A stretch of DNA of 64,000 bases from Camarhynchus parvulus (Eukaryota > Chordata > Aves > Passeriformes > Thraupidae): positions 64,892,465 through 64,956,464 of the forward strand of contig NC_044572.1 of NCBI RefSeq assembly GCF_901933205.1. Direction: 5' to 3'. Each line of letters begins with the position of its first letter. Within the stretch, counting starts at the first letter, position 1. Below, in pieces: positions 32,601-44,627 of the stretch. Position numbers and translations under genes: made by a program. The notes below the pieces were generated by a model that worked only from the letters and a program-made list of their open reading frames with translations, was not told where the DNA came from and searched no databases.

Positions 32601-35600
32601 TTGCTGTTTTTTCACCCTATGCTTTGTTTTCATGAAGGATGTTGGGACCAGCCCACCCAAAAGCCTTTTGTCTCAGGAGGTGACTTGAGCTGGAACAGGT
32701 ACCTGTAATTAGCTTGCATTCCAGAAGGAGAGAAGTTAATTTACCTGGCTTTTCTTCATGAGGCATTTCAAAGAGAAATTAATTTTTGATGAATGAGCAT
32801 GTGCATTCTGCAGTGCTTGACCTGCAGTTACTTTTCAGGCCTCGCTGCTCTAGACACAGCTTTCACTTGTCCACTCACAGATGTACTAAAGGAATAAGCA
32901 TGACAGCCCTGCTGGAAACCTGTATCACTTTCATGGGAATTGCTACGATGACCAAATGGACATTGTAGAGTAGGGCTGCGCTGCACAGGACACCTCATTC
33001 CACCCTGAAACAGCAGCAGGTGGAGCTGCCTTTGCTCCTGAGAAGGTGGAAATCCACAGGTCCCTCAAATACAGGCATTACACAGAAGCAGCAGTTCCAT
33101 CTAAGAAGTAGAGCTGCTGAAGACACCAATATACACAAATAAGAAAGCTGGTTCTTTACTCCCTCCTTTTCTCTCCATGGGTGGTGATGTTCAGAAATGC
33201 CTCAATTTGGATTAGCCTGTATCTACTCTCAGTGTGAGATACCTCAGATGCAATTCATCCTGCCTATCTAAAGACATTTGCTTGTGAGAAATATCATCAG
33301 AGTCTCCTTTAAGCTGATCAGGGTCCAACCTATATGATTTAATCTACTTTAGGATGAGACAAATCCTTGACATGCTCCAATGATTGATTGCATCTTCTTA
33401 GATCTTCAAGGACAGCCAAGACAAGCAGCTCAGGTGCAAATGACCACATCATACATTCCTAAATGTTGAGGATGATGAATACTACCTGGAGACCTGCCTC
33501 CTGAAACTTGGTGGGGCCACAGCTCAAGTCATAATCTGAACACTAAAACACCATAGAAACTCATGGACTCCCCCCGGCCCACCAAGCCCAAAGCTGGTAT
33601 TGGTACCATCAAAGCACTGCTCCTGAGGGTTCAGCAAGTCAGGGCACTCCTGGAGCCTGAGCCAGCAAATGTCACAACCCCCATCCAAACTGAGTACCCC
33701 CAATCCTGCCACCTCCTCCTGCCCTCAGACAGCTTTCAGGCTTTGCAATCAGCCCTGGCTCTACAGGCTCATCAACTAAAACATGCTCTGTGCCACATAG
33801 GGGAAAATTTGGACATGCAAGTAACTGACAGCTCTGTGCCTCCACTCTCCCAGCAGCTTTCTTACCAGCTCTGTACTTGTAGCAGTGCAAAATCCAGGTG
33901 GTTACAGAGCTCCTTCCTTAGGAACTCCCAGCCTGAAGGATTCCTGGGTTAGGTTGTTCTTCCTTGTACCAGAGCAGAGAAACACAGGAGAAGAGGAAAA
34001 TAAGGCAGATTTCCTTAAGGTCACAGGGGTGGTTGATAGGTGAGGTTAGCTCCCCTCCATAAGTAATTGGCATATATCTCTGCCCTGCTGAAAAGCGTAA
34101 CTTGCTGTTTCAGACACTCATGCACCAGATGCCAGGTTAAACGGCTTTGGCACAGGAGGGGCTGAATCACCAGGAGAGGCTAAAGGAGAGTCAAACAACA
34201 GAACAACTCTTAGTTTTGAAATGTTGGTTTCAAAATTATTTTCTGATAAAGTGAATTTGCTCTCTTCTTCTAGTTAGAAATGTTTTGTGGAAGTCTTTTT
34301 TCATTTACTCTGAATGCTTCTCCACTACCAGCACATATGCCTCATCCCATTTTTGTCTGTTTTTCTCCTCTTATGGGAATGAGGATGACACAACTGCAAA
34401 TAGTAAGTACTTTACATGGTGAGTATGTAGATCTAACTGACAGAGATTTCACATTTTTATTTTCCTCTTGAGAAAAAAACCAAAACCTTCTAAAGATCTT
34501 ATTTTTGATGCTGCATCAGCCAGGCACTGCCTATGCAGCGACCTGCAGTGGCAGCTGGCAGCACAGGAATAAAGAGTCATGTATTTAGGCACTGTTCTCA
34601 TTAGCTGTTAACCAGATAGAGAAGTATCAAGATACTCCTAAGCTACTTCTGTCCCACAAACAAACAACACATTATTGGATAAAACAAAAGCACCCACTTG
34701 GAGGCCAGCACAGGATACCTGTATTGCCATATGATCCAGAGCCCTGCAGTTGACTGGTTTTCCAGCAAGTGATTCTGCCTCAGGCTGTTCTAGCATGGGG
34801 GAAATCCCATAATTCATATATTTCATATGGAGCCATTACAGCTCGTCAGCTACTTATCAGAGGGGCTCTGCTACAGTCAAGTTTTTATGCTAAAATTCCC
34901 ATAATAGGCAGAAACAGGAGCCTGTGGCATCTCTTCTACAGCAAACCAAAATCTTTGGAGCAACCCATCTGATCCATATAAGTTATTCACAAGTAATAAC
35001 TTCAGCAGAAAATGCCAACCTCTATTTCCAGGCAAGGCAACAGAGCATAAAATCTCTGTGCCCTGTGATCATTGCTCAGTTTCTCATCCTATGAATAAAT
35101 CAATCAAGGAGAAAAGTGCAATTCAGTCTTTTCCACATGAATGCATCCATGGCTTCCCAGGAGGACATGTGTGACAAGCAGCTAGGAGGCCATTTAAGCA
35201 GGCTCTGCTCCTCGGCAGTGCTGCTTTTCCACGTCTCAGCAATGAAGACACAAGCCTTACACACACAAAAGCCACAGTTGTGGCTCCATCACCAGCTGAT
35301 ATCTGTTTTTAAAGCTCTCTCCATGTACAGAGAAGCAAGTCCTCCAAGCCTGATTTTTCTCTAGCCCTTGCACTTTAGGTAAAGAACAAATAATACTTTT
35401 TGCACAATTAGCTCTTCAAAGTCCCCCCTACACAGGTGAAATCTGCTACAGGAGGGTGGGACAGTTTCACGTCTGCTGGCTGCAGCTCAAAGCCCAAAGG
35501 CAGAGCCCAGCTCTGATCTCTGCTGGTCCTGCTCAGTATGCAGGGCATCCCAGGCAGGAAAGGCTGTCATCTCCTCCCATGTGCTGCACTGAGTGCTGGC

Positions 35601-35764
35601 TTCTTACTGACTGTTTGCAGCAGTAAATACGACAGCTACTTGTGAAACAAGGAAGGGTTTTCTTCATTCTCAACTTGGAAGACTTTTTTAGTTGAGGGAA
35701 TGTCCGTGTATTCCATTGGTTTTGTTTCTAGCTATCAGCCTGACAACATTTAAGTAAGAACTTA

Positions 35765-36110
35765 CCAGGTGGGTCAGACCATGGAGCACACAGCCCCATA
35801 TTCTCTTTCTGAAGGGGCAGGTGGGTCTGCTTAGGGCACATTTGCAGGCCGACTCTCCCAAGTGTTCACAATCATTGGATATTGGATGTTAGGAAACACA
35901 GCACTGACTACACCTCTCATTACCCTATAAACTTGGGATTTGCCCATGGAAGTATCTATTAGTTGGTATCTGCAGGTTCACAACCTTATCTTTGTGACAT
36001 CCTGTGGCAGCAGACTGTAGGTTTTCATTACCTACTGTGTGAAGTGTTTATCCACATGTGGGACATCCCAAGAAACCTGGTGCTGCAGCCACCACTGAAG
36101 GGCTTGGTGA
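35765..36110 (-). mobile_element. Old, degraded CR1/L3-like LINE 3' relic
   Basis: Although diverged, this stretch follows the plan of old amniote CR1 tails in reverse: GGTGGGTCAGACCATGG near 35771, a cccatggaagtatct segment near 35943, then tgacatcctgtggcagcag and ctgtgtgaagtgttta near 35995-36050. Many substitutions and indels indicate an insertion far older than the other CR1 copies in the window. It is recognised from memory of the consensus; a RepeatMasker run would confirm it. Confidence 0.55.
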
Positions 36111-36915
36111 TCCTAGAAAAGATACTGCTCCTGTCACGTACCTGTACCTTGAAACAGCGTCCTTAGTCTGTTGTGCTGTTTCCTGAGTGGGAAGGAACCC
36201 ACTGCACTGAACCCACCAGTCCCTTCACACTCCCCTCATCCTAGAGCACACTTTCTTCCTTTCCCTAGGACAGGCTCTCTCTCTCTCCATCACAACTACT
36301 TCTGAAGCACCCACCAGTCCTGGTTAAAGTGTTGATGACAAGCACATCTCATCTAACATGAACTGAGAGCAGGGGTCTTGGAGAATGGAGAAAATACAGT
36401 GTGACTGAAGTATTTACTGGTTTTGTAGACAGATCCTGGTTAGTCAGCCTTAGGCTGGAGTCTGGCCAAGAGAAAAAGAGAAGCTCAGTCTTTTTTAGCC
36501 TTAAACACCACACATACAAAAGGTTGGCTTCAGCTCTTCCTCCTGCTGGCCAGAGGGCAGAGGCTTCTTCCTCCTGCCCATGCTCCCGCAGGATGGGTGG
36601 GTGGCCACAGCTGCAGTGGTCCAGAGCACTGGCAAGCACCTACTTTCCAGTGGCATTTGTGGTCCCCACGCAGCTGCCAGCTGCCAGGCAGAGGAGTGGC
36701 GTAAGAGCAAGTGCCACCCTCAGCCCTGCTTTGGTGTTACAGACAGCCCAATTTTTAATCCCAGCATTTCATCTCAGTTTTGACTTGGAGAGTCTCACAA
36801 CCACTAGAGATCACTAACACAAGAGCAGCAGCCCTTCAGACCCAAACAGCAGATGAAAACTCAGACACCTGCACAGCTGGAATAATCCTGAATTTCCCTG
36901 GCAAGCCACAGAGAC

Positions 36916-36977
36916 TAAAAAAAACAAAACAAAACAAAACAAAACCCCAAAAAAACCCAAAAACAAACAAAAAAAAT
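36916..36977 (+). repeat. (AAAAC)n-like A-rich simple repeat
   Basis: Four to five tandem AAAAC units grade into interrupted A/C runs. It is probably an expanded poly-A tract of replication-slippage origin. Confidence 0.9.
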
Positions 36978-37901
36978 TGTTTGCTTTTAATGTCAGCAAC
37001 CCTCTAAGTGTAAATGCTAGATTTGCTAACAGGGACTCACTGTAAGTCTTGAGTAATAAATGAGGGACTCAATAAGGGGAAAATAGGTTTCTCCAAAGCC
37101 CTTTGACTTTCTCCAAAATCCTTCTCTTTGTGCAACAAAGTGCTTCCTTCTCCCTTAGCCTGAATACAGAGTCAGCAGCAGCATAACTCAACAAGGCTCC
37201 CACCATATCTCTATCCCCTAGCTTTTCTTAAGAATTTTGGTCTTTAATGCAAGGAAAATGTTACACAGGCTCTTTGTCCCTGAGTTTAATATTCATATTG
37301 TGCTATTAATATTATATTTTATATTAATGGTAGGCTACTATTGGACTAATACTAATATCAGACTTTGGGAGAAGGTTTTAAAGTAAGCTGATCATAAGCC
37401 CTTGTTTTACCTGAGCAGTAACTAGCAGGATTTAGACCAGCTTCGATGGGATGGAATGTCACATCACATCTCAATTGTGAGAAGCATGAGGATGCAACAT
37501 CAAGAACTGGTTTTGAAGAGATCTGGACAGCAGGCAGCTTGCCCTTGCCATCAGATTGGGGAAAAACCCCACAAAACCAATACTTGTCCTAAGCTGCAGT
37601 ATGTTTGTAACCCTAAGAAGTGGTGTGTTTTGTAGGCTTTTTTTTCCTCCTCAAGCACAGTGAGAGTTAAGAAAAACAGACTTTTCTTGGCATTTTTGAG
37701 ACCTCTCTTCCTGAAGCAGACAGTTTTCAGGTCACTTTCCTTTACAAAGCAAAGCAATGCACCAATGCCCTTAGACTCAAGGCTCCATGCATTCCCACAG
37801 GTATGCACTATACAGCCAAACAAGAACCAGGCTCAATACCTACGAGCAGCTGCCCTTGCACTTCCCAAACCCACTAAATAAGGGCAGAATTACTATGAGT
37901 T

Positions 37902-37958
37902 AAAATAATAGTAATAGCAATAGTAATTAGTAATAGTAATAGTAATTAAAAAAAAAAA
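37902..37958 (+). repeat. (TAATAG)n imperfect microsatellite ending in poly-A
   Basis: Units of AATAGT/TAATAG alternate with point changes and finish in an 11-base A run. Confidence 0.85.
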
Positions 37959-38345
37959 GCAACAGCACTAGCAAAGGAGCTCAGCAGCATCGGTCCTGCC
38001 AGGCGGCCCATCCCCAAAGCCTGGCGGCCCGTGCCATCTAGTGGTCACAAGTGCTCTTCCCACCCAAATTGGGTACAAAAGCCTCCAGGATTTTACTATC
38101 TATTTCTTTATTTAGTATTTCAGACTGGATCTGCAGTGTCCAGTTCAGGGATAAGCGTTTTCCACTATCCATGACATCACTTGAGGGCTCAGGAGAAACG
38201 TGAGGACATCCTGGAAGCAGGGACAAGGAAAAGCAAAACCAAGTCTACCCTCAGTATGTGAATCATTTGGAAATGTAAAAATAAGGCTGCAAAAAGTGTC
38301 ACTGCTAGTATTTCAGTGCCACAATTGTTTAATGAACCTCGTGAT

Positions 38346-38490
38346 TTTGCCCAGAGAAGCTGTCAATGTCCCATCTTTGAAAATATTGGGTTGGATGGTG
38401 CTTTGAGCAATCCCGTCTCGTGGCAGGGAGGGTTGGAACTAGATGATCTTTAGGGTTCCCTCCAGCCCAAACCATTCTGTGATTCTATGA
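38346..38490 (+). mobile_element. CR1 LINE 3' tail
   Basis: The block reads ttgcccagagaagctgtcaa, then ggttggatggtgctttgagcaa, then aactagatgatctttagggt and the terminal attctgtgattctatga. This is the avian CR1 3' end, 5'-truncated and with a short internal deletion before the last 70 bp. Confidence 0.92.
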
Positions 38491-41239
38491 TTTCAGAAAG
38501 TAGAGAGGCTAATAAAAAAATTCAGTAAAAGACCTGCAAATCAGAGCCACAAAATGAAATTCACAGCTCCCTGCCGTGGCATGGACTCTCTGCTGGCCTG
38601 AAGGAAAGATGAACATTTCCCCACGCGGCTGTAGTACTCATGGTGGTTCGTGTTTGCCAATGTGCCCCCAACCCACTGACACCAGAGGTTGATCAGACTG
38701 GTTCTGTTCTTGGAAAACCAAAAATCAAGTTGTGCCAGGATCAGAAGTCACAGCAGAAGTGGTGCCACCCAGCCACCACCACGAGAGGGCTTTAGGGGAT
38801 TACCATCACTGCAGAGATGCTGCAGACCTGGCATGTCCAAGGTAAGCACATCCTCTGCCTACACCTTGCAGACACCTGCACCCTGCACCAAGCTCTGCCC
38901 TCTTGCAACCACCCAGGTCACGAGACAGCATCTTCTGCTTCTCCTGAGGATCTTCTCAAAGCAGGGCCTTTCCAGAACCTGAGGGGAGCAACTCTTTATA
39001 TTTCTAAAAACTGAGACCACCAATGTTGGAAGTAAGTGGTGGGCAGGGACAGATTTGATGCATTCCACCATGGCAAGGAAGTTGCCTAACATTTTTAAAC
39101 ATGTTAAAGACCAACAGCTGATCATCTGGCATCAAAAGATTAATTTGCCACAGGAACTGCAATTAACCCAAAATAAACAAGAAGTTCTCACAAAGACAGA
39201 AGGCTCCTGATTAAGTCCTTAAGTAAGAAGGAGCAGGGCACTGTGCTAAGAAGTTAAAGATTGACTTTAATAAAAACTCAGTGTTGGTACATCCCCAGTG
39301 GTATAACTTAGCACATGGTTGTAGCAAAACTTGCTTTGAGCCACAGCCTGTGTTACTTGTGTACAAACAAATTTGCTGCCAGAAGGCTTTAGACTCCCCA
39401 AAAAAGATGCTAAAATACTCTAGTGCAGAGGAGAGGAAATTGGCATGACATAGAGCAAGGTTTTCTCCTTTGTAGTGTTCTGAGGATAACACAGGTTACA
39501 TGTAACTTCTCATTCTGAAACTTCACTTACCTGCATAGGAGGCCGGATGTTTTAATAGATTGTGGACAGAAGTCAGCTGCCTGAATTGTTCAGCACACCC
39601 AGACCTAGGGAGAAAGATTCACAGGCAAGTACCTCTCAGGCCACAGATCCCACATCTTCTTACCCTTCTCAGTTCAAGTACACTACCAGCATTTGGGGAT
39701 GAGTCACGGTGGCAGTGACACAAAACAAGCCAGCAGAGGCAGGTACACCACAATTAGTAGGTTATGTGTTCAATACTTGGACAGTGACCAGAGTGGCCAC
39801 ATTATGGCCCTATCCCATCTTTCCCTACATATTAGAGTCTCTCAGCTACCAAAGTTAAAGGAACATTTGTGCTATTCATTTCCTGCAATGGAAAATGAAC
39901 AGCCCTGTGAATAGAAACACAGAAAATAAAGCCCAAGATGTACTGGATCCCAGTGTCCCCCTTTGTGAAAATAATTCCTGGAGTCCAACACTGCTAGACA
40001 TGAATATTAGCCCTAGACCAGATAAGAACCTTCTCCCAGCTGCTGTGAAGCAGTGCCAAAGTGTCTCCCTTTCATCCAACTTTCAGAAGTAACACTGTGA
40101 TTATAAACACCCACAGATGATCAAAACATAAGAGCTTCTGGTCAACATGAAGAACACAGCAATATTCATGTCCTTAACATTTAACATAAAACCCAGCATA
40201 TTCACACTGCCAACTTCCATCTGATCACAGATAAAAAATGTTCATGTAAGTAAAACCCAAGCAAGATGTAACACTGTTTGTATTTTATAAAGATTGTGTA
40301 TTTTAATTACATAGACCCAAGGCCACAGGAGACCCCTGATAGCACACGAGCACCCATAGTACAAGTTAAAACAGCTTTTGGTCGGACTTGGGGCAAACCT
40401 GTACAATGGCACCTTCATTCATCCCACTGGAACAGACCACAAAGGAGTTCTTTGGGATCAGCACCAAAGCAGAAAAGCACCCACGTGTTTCACGTGCACT
40501 TGACACCAGTTGCCCATCACTGATTGTTCTCACTTATATTAGCCCCCAACACAAACCACATACAAATCCAACTTTCTAAGGTGAAAAGACACAAGTGCTC
40601 AAGTCACGTAACACCAAGACATTTTGCAGCACTCCATTAGTAGCCTGTTTTTAAAAGTGAGAAGAGTAGAACAGCAGAACAGCTTGTTCTCTCAAGATAT
40701 TTCAGATTTTTCTTCAAAATCTTCTTTTAATGTCTGATTATTAAATAAAATAACCCAGGATACAATGCATTTTACTTATCAGAAGCAGTAAGGGATGAAG
40801 CATGTTCTCACTTCCTTCTCCTACATCTTCATCTCCAAAATAAGAACTTCCTACTTCACCAAGACACTTATTTTAGAAAAACTAAAGTCTACAACCAGCC
40901 TTAGATCAAAAAAAAAAAAAAAAAGGCAGAGAGGTAGCTTCATTTTTGGGGGTTTGTTGTTTATTTTGAGTTTTTTAGTTGTTAAAATGAAACACCAACT
41001 TTCAAGGTATAAGGCAGAAAAAACCACCTTTACTAACAACCACTCTAAAAGATATACACAAATCTGCCCTCTACAATGAAGTCAACTGCAGGTGTTACAC
41101 CAGATAGAATGTGACTTTTGACAAGTCCTCTTTTGTAGTGTTTCACACTCAAACAAGCAGTCTAAATCTACAGACAAAATCCCACTTAAAAATGTAATCA
41201 GAAAATCACTCAGGTCAAATATTCATTTCAAGACTGGTT

Positions 41240-44200
41240 ATTTTATTTTTCATCTGTGCAGTCAGTTAAAAGAACAGTAATGATGAAAACAGACAACCAC
41301 AGAAGCTTTAGGTACAGTTTCGTAACACTGAAGAAGCAAATGACCACACTGAACACATTCTTTAAGCTGGTCATTTCTAAATGAAACAGAAGGACATACA
41401 CAGGTCTAGTTCAGTGTAAAACCTGATATTAAGCAGCAATGTGATCACAAATTGCAACACTGTCACATACAACACAGGAAATTACTGCTTATTCAAAGTT
41501 ACACAGCCCCTGCAACAAAGATGATATGACTGTATTTAAAATAAGAACCCAAAATACATTCAAGATAACGGCTGCAACAATAAGGCAATCGTTTTAAAAA
41601 TAGATCCCACTAAACAAAACAAGACCAACCTATTTGTTGCCTTCATAAGGTTTCAGACTTGGATGGGTGAGTTCAAAATTAAGTGCTTACCCATCACTAA
41701 CATTTCAGAAGGACATTGGTAAGAACACCTGAAGACATGAGTATATTGGACTGCCAGCAATCACAACCCAGGTCTTATCACAAGCACATGTCCCACACAC
41801 GCAGCTTCGCTCTTACACGTTTGCATGAAGTGCCCCATACAAAGATTTCACTACAGTTTCCTTCAAGAAAAATTAAGCATTGACAGAAGATATTAGCATT
41901 TCAAAATTGTTCCAAACCACTTTATATTATATACCTTTGGCCTGCTACTAGTAAGATCATTAAAGCTACACACTAGGGAGACAGCATTATTGGCAGCTAT
42001 GTCACAACATTAAAAAAACAGCATCAGCTGTTTAAGAAAAGAAAGAGACTGAAAATAACTTGGGGAGTGAAATGTACACCTACAGACAGCATGGAGGGGA
42101 GAAGGAAATTGTTTGGCTAGAGCACATGAGCTACCCAGAGGTTCCAAGTCCATCTTATTGCATATTTGATCAGTGTCCACATTCAAACCCACACGGATTT
42201 CTCCTTCATTATCTTGCTCCAGAGTCTTGATTGTTGCACCTTCAGACTACCCTGAACTAGCCATGTATATTGCCATAACTTCACATTTCTTCACAGCTCC
42301 TAGAAGCAGGGACTAAGTTACTGTTTCTTAGCCAGGGATACTATAGGCATCAGCCTTTTGCTGTCGTCTGTACACTAAAGTCTAGGTAAAGTGAAGCGCA
42401 ATGGAGTGTCAATATCCTATGTCAATACAGAGCTTACTTTATTTGTAAGCCTGTAATAGCAAAGCTTAAGACAAAGATGCTAATTTCTTAAGAAAAATGT
42501 CCCAGTATTTGATTAGCACTGCTAGACTGGAAGTCTCACCATGTGATAAGACATAAGCACACAAGAAAATTGTGACATTAAGTTATGTGAGGAAAACTGA
42601 AAGCAGCAGGGAATAGAATCTGATTGCTTCTGCTCAGTTTGAATAAATGGGAAGTTTACTAATTAAAGGGAAAAAAAAGAAAAGAAAAAACTATCAACCA
42701 TCATTAGACATTCCCTTGCCAGCACGAAAGACAGAGGAGGAAACAATCAGTATTTCAACATGTTTACAGGATATGTGCATAGCACTGCCTAATCATGCTT
42801 CAAAACATAACCTTATGCTTAATATATACATGCTAGCAAATGAAACAGTCTTTTAGACTCCAAAGGAAAGTCAGGGCTGATCTGTCTTATGTATTTTAAT
42901 ACTGAAACATCTAAATGATTTTAAGAAGTGAATGCCCCTCATTGGATTTTGATCACTATCCAAAACTGACAAATTAGAACATAAAGGCACTAACAGAGTG
43001 CTCTTTTCCCAGATGTAGGCCAACTTGATGAAAAACCTAAATGCTGCTGCTTTCAGCCATTTAGCTGAACCAAACCACAATCTGAAAGCCACAGGTTTAA
43101 ACTTCTTAACAGCTAAAAATACAAAACCGATTTTCAAGTCCTGATTGCTTTCTTATATATGGAACAATGATCCAAACACTACCACATATCCAAACTTTGA
43201 CAGAAAACTGAAGCTGTTCAAGATGAGACCTGTTGGTAGTTCCCTCTCTTACACACAGAGGTGGTTACATACATGCTCATCTTTCCAAAAGCTCATGCAT
43301 CAATCTTCAGAGTTGCTAGGTAAATAGAAGTGGAGCACTTGATTCTGAAGTGCAATGTCAAAACAGCTGTAGAACTCATCCTCAGAGAAAACAGGGAGCA
43401 ACTGCTGATTACTGGTAAAAATCTGTAAGTCCTCCAGCAAATATGAGGTATTGAATTTCCTGCTGGAACACTATCAGAGTGTCCCAGCAATGTCTGACAA
43501 ACTGCTAAGAGAGCCTTAACTGCTTCTAGGAAAGAAAGTTAGGTTAGATACCAAATACCTCATGTAAAGGCGTACAAGGAGAGCTAAGAGAAGGGCTCAT
43601 TATCCAAATACCAAAGATGACACTTCAGAATACTAAACAGTGAGCAGTGCATAACCCAGACAGCTTCCTGTCTTCAGCACAGGTTGGACTTGGAGTAAAA
43701 GGTTCAGGAAAAACATTCAGAAGCCTAGCAGGACTGCTTAAACTTTAATCCTTCTTATATACCAAAACCAAAAAACCAAGTCTTGCTATCCAATTGCTTT
43801 CTTTGCATCTCCTTCTTTTTTAAAAAAGAGGAGATAATAAAAACCTCCAAATCAAGTGCACCTAATAGGGTTTTTCATATTTCATTTATACTTTTTATAT
43901 ATACAAGAACTTAACTAAAATCTCACTTTAGAATATGTTCTAAAGCAGGATATTCTTTCAACTGATTTTTTAGTTCACGTGCTTTCTCTCAAGGTTGAAA
44001 AAATATATATATTCATATACAGCTAAGGAAATAAAACTCAATTTCATTACATGTAGTTACAGTGCTGTAAAGAAAAAATAATTTATAAACTATTTTAAGT
44101 CTGAAATATTTACTATGTTCAGACTAATGCAAAGGCTAAGCCTATGGTCCAGGACCTGTTCTTCATCTGCGTGCTGAGAGAGATACAGGAGCTCAGCATT

Positions 44201-44433
44201 TTTGTGATGGAGATTTCTCTCTGCCCCTCCCTTCTTCCAGTACTCTGTGACTTGCTGCTGAAGCCCTCCCCGAGCCTCTACTGTAGTAGCATCATCCATT
44301 GGTAGCTCAGAAGTAAAGGTCCACAGGGATCAATGGTACCTCAGGTCAGTTTCTCAGCGAGGTCACACCACTGAAGGACCCAGTGCAGAGGTGTTACCCA
44401 TTCACAGTTTACGCAGAAGTTCAATGGAGGACT
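41240..44433 (-). other. SMIM13: SMIM13 3' UTR and downstream, end uncertain
   Basis: No coding sequence is seen. Minus-strand poly(A) signals occur at 42443-42438, 41247-41242 and 40965-40960 (AATAAA) and at 39271-39266 (ATTAAA). The human gene also has a multi-kilobase 3' UTR, so a long UTR is likely, but sequence alone does not show which signal is used. The stretch is AT-rich and free of recognised repeats. Confidence 0.45.
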
Positions 44434-44627
44434 TTAAGTCGTGTCTTCCGTAGGTGCCCTTCGCTGCCGAGCCGATTTCTGTCTCCCTCTCTGAGGCGAG
44501 GGCGGAGTTTCCTGTTCAGGTTCAGTTTCTGAAGGCTCGTTGTCTCCCTGCTGGGACCCCGTATCACCTATCAATTCTCTCAGAAATTTGAATTTAGACA
44601 GGAACAATTGCCAGACCACATACCATC
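44434..44627 (-). CDS. SMIM13: SMIM13 coding exon 2 with stop
   Basis: The minus-strand acceptor ctcgtgcag ends at 44628. The exon completes the glycine codon and continues W-Y-V-V-W-Q-L-F-L-S-K-F, then 51 more codons to the stop. The sequence after the membrane span is closely conserved with human SMIM13 up to GDTGSQ, then diverges in the acidic tail and is conserved again at SARQRRAP. Confidence 0.95.

Larger units (their letters stand above)
27976..41240. other. Intergenic region between NEDD9 and SMIM13
   Basis: The two genes converge on this spacer: NEDD9 ends on the plus strand and SMIM13 on the minus strand. It holds a solo LTR (29243-29642), an old CR1 relic (35765-36110), a younger CR1 tail (38346-38490), simple repeats (36916-36977, 37902-37958) and hairpins at 28849-28880 and 32294-32316. 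In primates ERVFRD-1 lies in this interval; no envelope-like frame is seen here. Short open frames in GC-richer patches (28.3-28.9 kb, 31.2-32.0 kb, 36.4-36.8 kb) resemble no protein I know. Confidence 0.75.
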
